Shown one piece after another: positions 62,141-64,000 of a stretch of DNA of 64,000 nucleotides. Source of the stretch: UPXZ01 sp964568675 (GTDB taxonomy: Bacteria > Bacteroidota > Bacteroidia > Bacteroidales > Paludibacteraceae); NCBI GenBank assembly GCA_964568675.1, contig CAZMQV010000006.1, forward strand, positions 1 to 64,000. The letters run 5' to 3'. Positions within the stretch are counted from its first letter, which is position 1. Each line of letters begins with the position of its first letter. The notes beneath the pieces are model-generated. The model searched no databases, had not been told where the DNA came from, and saw only the letters and a program-made list of their open reading frames with translations. The position numbers and the translations under genes were made by a program.

Positions 62141-64000
62141 CTATAATTTCTTCAGACCTTTCAACGCGGCTTTATCGGCCTCTACGATGCTTATTGCCAT
62201 TCCGCCTCCGGGAGCGCAATACTGCGTAAGTTCCGACTTGCTGGTTACTGATACTTTTCGGATGTTGTAGGCTTGCGGATTGTGTTTGAAATGCGCGTCC
62301 TTGTTGTCGGCGTAGATAGTGGCGATGTAGGTTTTGTTGTTTTCAAGGAAATTAAAACTCACTTTAGCCATTCGACCTATGTCGCCATTGGTGCTTCCCA
62401 CAAACCATCGTTTGCCACCTTTTTCTTTACGGGCAACAGTGAGAAACTCACCCGGTTCTGCCTCTACATATATTGATTTGTCCCAGTCTATCGCTACATC
62501 TTTTATGAATTGAAACGCGTCCATAAAGCGTTCGTAGTTTTCGGGCAAATCGGCTGCCATTTGCAGCGGACTCGACATGGTAACGTAGAGTGAAAGCTGG
62601 TTGACAAGGGTGCTGTTTAACCATGATTTTCTTTCGGGATTCATTTTGCTGATGTCGTTTTCAAAAATCCCGGGAGTGTAGTCCATTGGGCCGCCGATTA
62701 AGCGTGTGAAAGGCAAAATAGTAGTATGGTTGGGCTTGCTTCCTCCGAATGATTGGTATTCGGTGCCACGAGCTGATTCGTTGCCAATCAGATTGGGCCA
62801 AGTGCGACAAACCCCGGTAGGTCGCACAGCTTCGTGCGCATTGACCATGATTTTATAATCTGCCGCTTTTTCCAATGCGTATTGATAGTGGTTGTTGCTC
62901 CATTGACTGTAGTGATTCTCGCCCGTTGGGATGAAATTTCCGACATACCCGCTTTTTACTGCCGGATAGTTGTTGTCAACCATAAATTGATATGCTTTGT
63001 CCATTAATCTTTCGTAGTTTCTTATTGAACCGGATGTTTCGTGATGCATTATCATTTTTACACCTTTCGATTTTGCATAGTCTCGTATTTCTCCTACATT
63101 AAAATCGGGATAAGGCGTAACGAAGTCAAATACTAATTCTTTGGAATGGCCAAACCAATCCTCCCAGCCAATATTCCATCCTTCGACCAGCACACCATCA
63201 AATCCATGTTTTGCCGCAAAATCAATGTATCGCTTTACATTTTCGGTTGTGGCGCCATGTTTTCCATGTGGTTTTGCTTTGCTGTAGTCCGATTTGCCCA
63301 ATTGAACACTTGGAAAATCCCAGGTATAAGACCATTCGCTTTTCCCTGTAATCATTTCCCACCATACTCCGATGTATTTTGTAGGTTTAATCCACGATGT
63401 GTCGTCGATTTTGCAGGGTTCGTTCAGGTTGAGTGTGATGCGTGATGCGAGTATTTCGCGCGCGTCGTCGCTCACAATGATGGTGCGCCATGGCGTGGAG
63501 CATGGAGTTTGAAGATGCCCTTTTGTGCCGTTAGCGTCGGGTGTAATCCACGAATGGAATATCATGTTTTTATCGTCCAAATCGAGGTGCATCGCTCCGA
63601 AATTAATCAAAGCTGCTTCGTGCAGATTGATGTAAATCCCTTCCGCGGTTTTCATTTGCAACGATGTTTGAACTCCAGTGTCCGAAAAACCTGTTTGAGA
63701 GATGTTGCCGGGTCTCCCTTTTTGGTTAATTTCCCGAATTTCCGATAGTTTCGACTTGTGGTAGTCATATTCCTGTGTGTCATAATCGCCCGGAATCCAC
63801 CACGCAGTGTGGTCGCCTGTCATAGCAAATTGTGTGCGTTCTTCTTTTACTACAAAATAGGTCAAATCTTGTCCTTGTTCAGGAAATTCATATCGAAAAC
63901 CCAATCCATCGTCAAACAAACGAAATCGAATCACCATTTTTCGTTTTGATTTGTTTTGTATCATCCCGATTTTAAGCTCATTATAATTATTGCGTATGGA
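62141..64000 (-). CDS. GH97 alpha-glucosidase (SusB-like), 5' end outside the window
   Basis: The frame is open from 62141 to the window edge (about 619 residues); reading past the ATG at 63964 to 64000 still gives GH97-like sequence (SIRNNYNELKIG), so the true start and signal peptide lie beyond. Motifs of the inverting SusB type: VEGWNIGWEDW, MHHETSGS, NAHEAVRPTG and ARGTEYQSFGG, whose Glu residues hold calcium and act as acid and base. The reaction is removal of alpha-linked glucose from starch-like or other oligosaccharides, usually in the periplasm. A family switch to the retaining type is not supported, since the Glu motifs are kept. Partners, if any, are right of the window. Confidence 0.9.
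   Translation of the reverse strand, partial: SIRNNYNELKIGMIQNKSKRKMVIRFRLFDDGLGFRYEFPEQGQDLTYFVVKEERTQFAMTGDHTAWWIPGDYDTQEYDYHKSKLSEIREINQKGRPGNISQTGFSDTGVQTSLQMKTAEGIYINLHEAALINFGAMHLDLDDKNMIFHSWITPDANGTKGHLQTPCSTPWRTIIVSDDAREILASRITLNLNEPCKIDDTSWIKPTKYIGVWWEMITGKSEWSYTWDFPSVQLGKSDYSKAKPHGKHGATTENVKRYIDFAAKHGFDGVLVEGWNIGWEDWFGHSKELVFDFVTPYPDFNVGEIRDYAKSKGVKMIMHHETSGSIRNYERLMDKAYQFMVDNNYPAVKSGYVGNFIPTGENHYSQWSNNHYQYALEKAADYKIMVNAHEAVRPTGVCRTWPNLIGNESARGTEYQSFGGSKPNHTTILPFTRLIGGPMDYTPGIFENDISKMNPERKSWLNSTLVNQLSLYVTMSSPLQMAADLPENYERFMDAFQFIKDVAIDWDKSIYVEAEPGEFLTVARKEKGGKRWFVGSTNGDIGRMAKVSFNFLENNKTYIATIYADNKDAHFKHNPQAYNIRKVSVTSKSELTQYCAPGGGMAISIVEADKAALKGLKKL

Overview
The window is a 64 kb chromosomal piece of a Gram-negative member of the Bacteroidota, most likely order Bacteroidales. 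I infer this from promoters of the form TAnnTTTG (often with TTG about 20 bp upstream), the conserved blocks porG-uppS-bamA-ompH-ompH and dut-TPR-DUF4292-envC, a type IX secretion sorting domain on a secreted nuclease, SpmA-SpmB fused in one protein, and glycoside hydrolases of the SusB and fucosidase types. The sequence alone does not fix the genus. No rRNA, CRISPR array, prophage or conjugative element is visible.

Layout. 1-0.2 kb: 3' end of a tRNA-Gln and two terminators. 0.2-2.6 kb: an acyl-CoA synthetase-like AMP ligase with an XRE-cupin regulator. 2.8-5.5 kb: a GH29 alpha-L-fucosidase convergent with an ECF sigma factor. 5.7-7.2 kb: an NfeD membrane protease. 7.3-9.3 kb: REP-like palindromes next to a decayed histidine kinase and an intact response regulator. 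9.7-27.0 kb: a twelve-gene, one-strand cluster for salvage of peptidoglycan amino sugars. 27.2-28.2 kb: a scar where an inactivated IS4-type transposase fragment abuts a headless SDR dehydrogenase. 28.6-32.2 kb: a 1084-residue coiled-coil lipoprotein with a strong promoter and a leader of about 280 nt. 32.7-41.1 kb: a giant alpha-2-macroglobulin lipoprotein, a 43-bp tandem-repeat array with internal dyads, and a membrane-spanning TPR-AraC regulator. 41.7-48.8 kb: dut, TPR protein, DUF4292 lipoprotein, EnvC-like protein, parE and a small YgbA-type protein. 48.9-56.4 kb (minus strand): two Skp/OmpH chaperones, BamA, UppS, PorG, YbeY and SpmAB. 56.7-64 kb: sucCD, a T9SS-secreted endonuclease I, EF-P, and a GH97 alpha-glucosidase that runs off the right edge.

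The most coherent system is the salvage cluster. Two GH171 (NamZ-type) hydrolases would release MurNAc from glycan strands. A sodium-solute symporter and a MurT-like membrane protein are candidate importers. MurK would phosphorylate MurNAc, and MurQ would cleave MurNAc-6-P to GlcNAc-6-P and D-lactate. A large FAD/Fe-S protein of the D-lactate dehydrogenase type in the same run could oxidise that D-lactate. Part of this pathway (MurT-MurK-MurQ, NamZ) is described in relatives such as Tannerella. Much less clear is the central block: a metallophosphoesterase/beta-propeller protein, a two-part glycosyltransferase, a HIT-like DUF4922 protein and a SpoIID/LytB-domain protein with no signal peptide. 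These genes are packed with 5 to 36 nt gaps or overlaps, so a linked and perhaps cytoplasmic glycan function is plausible but unproven.

Decay is local: the kinase has two in-frame TAG codons upstream of its open part, the transposase has a stop in place of its catalytic Glu plus a frameshift, and the SDR lacks its Rossmann start. The rest of the window looks like intact core and carbohydrate-use genes.
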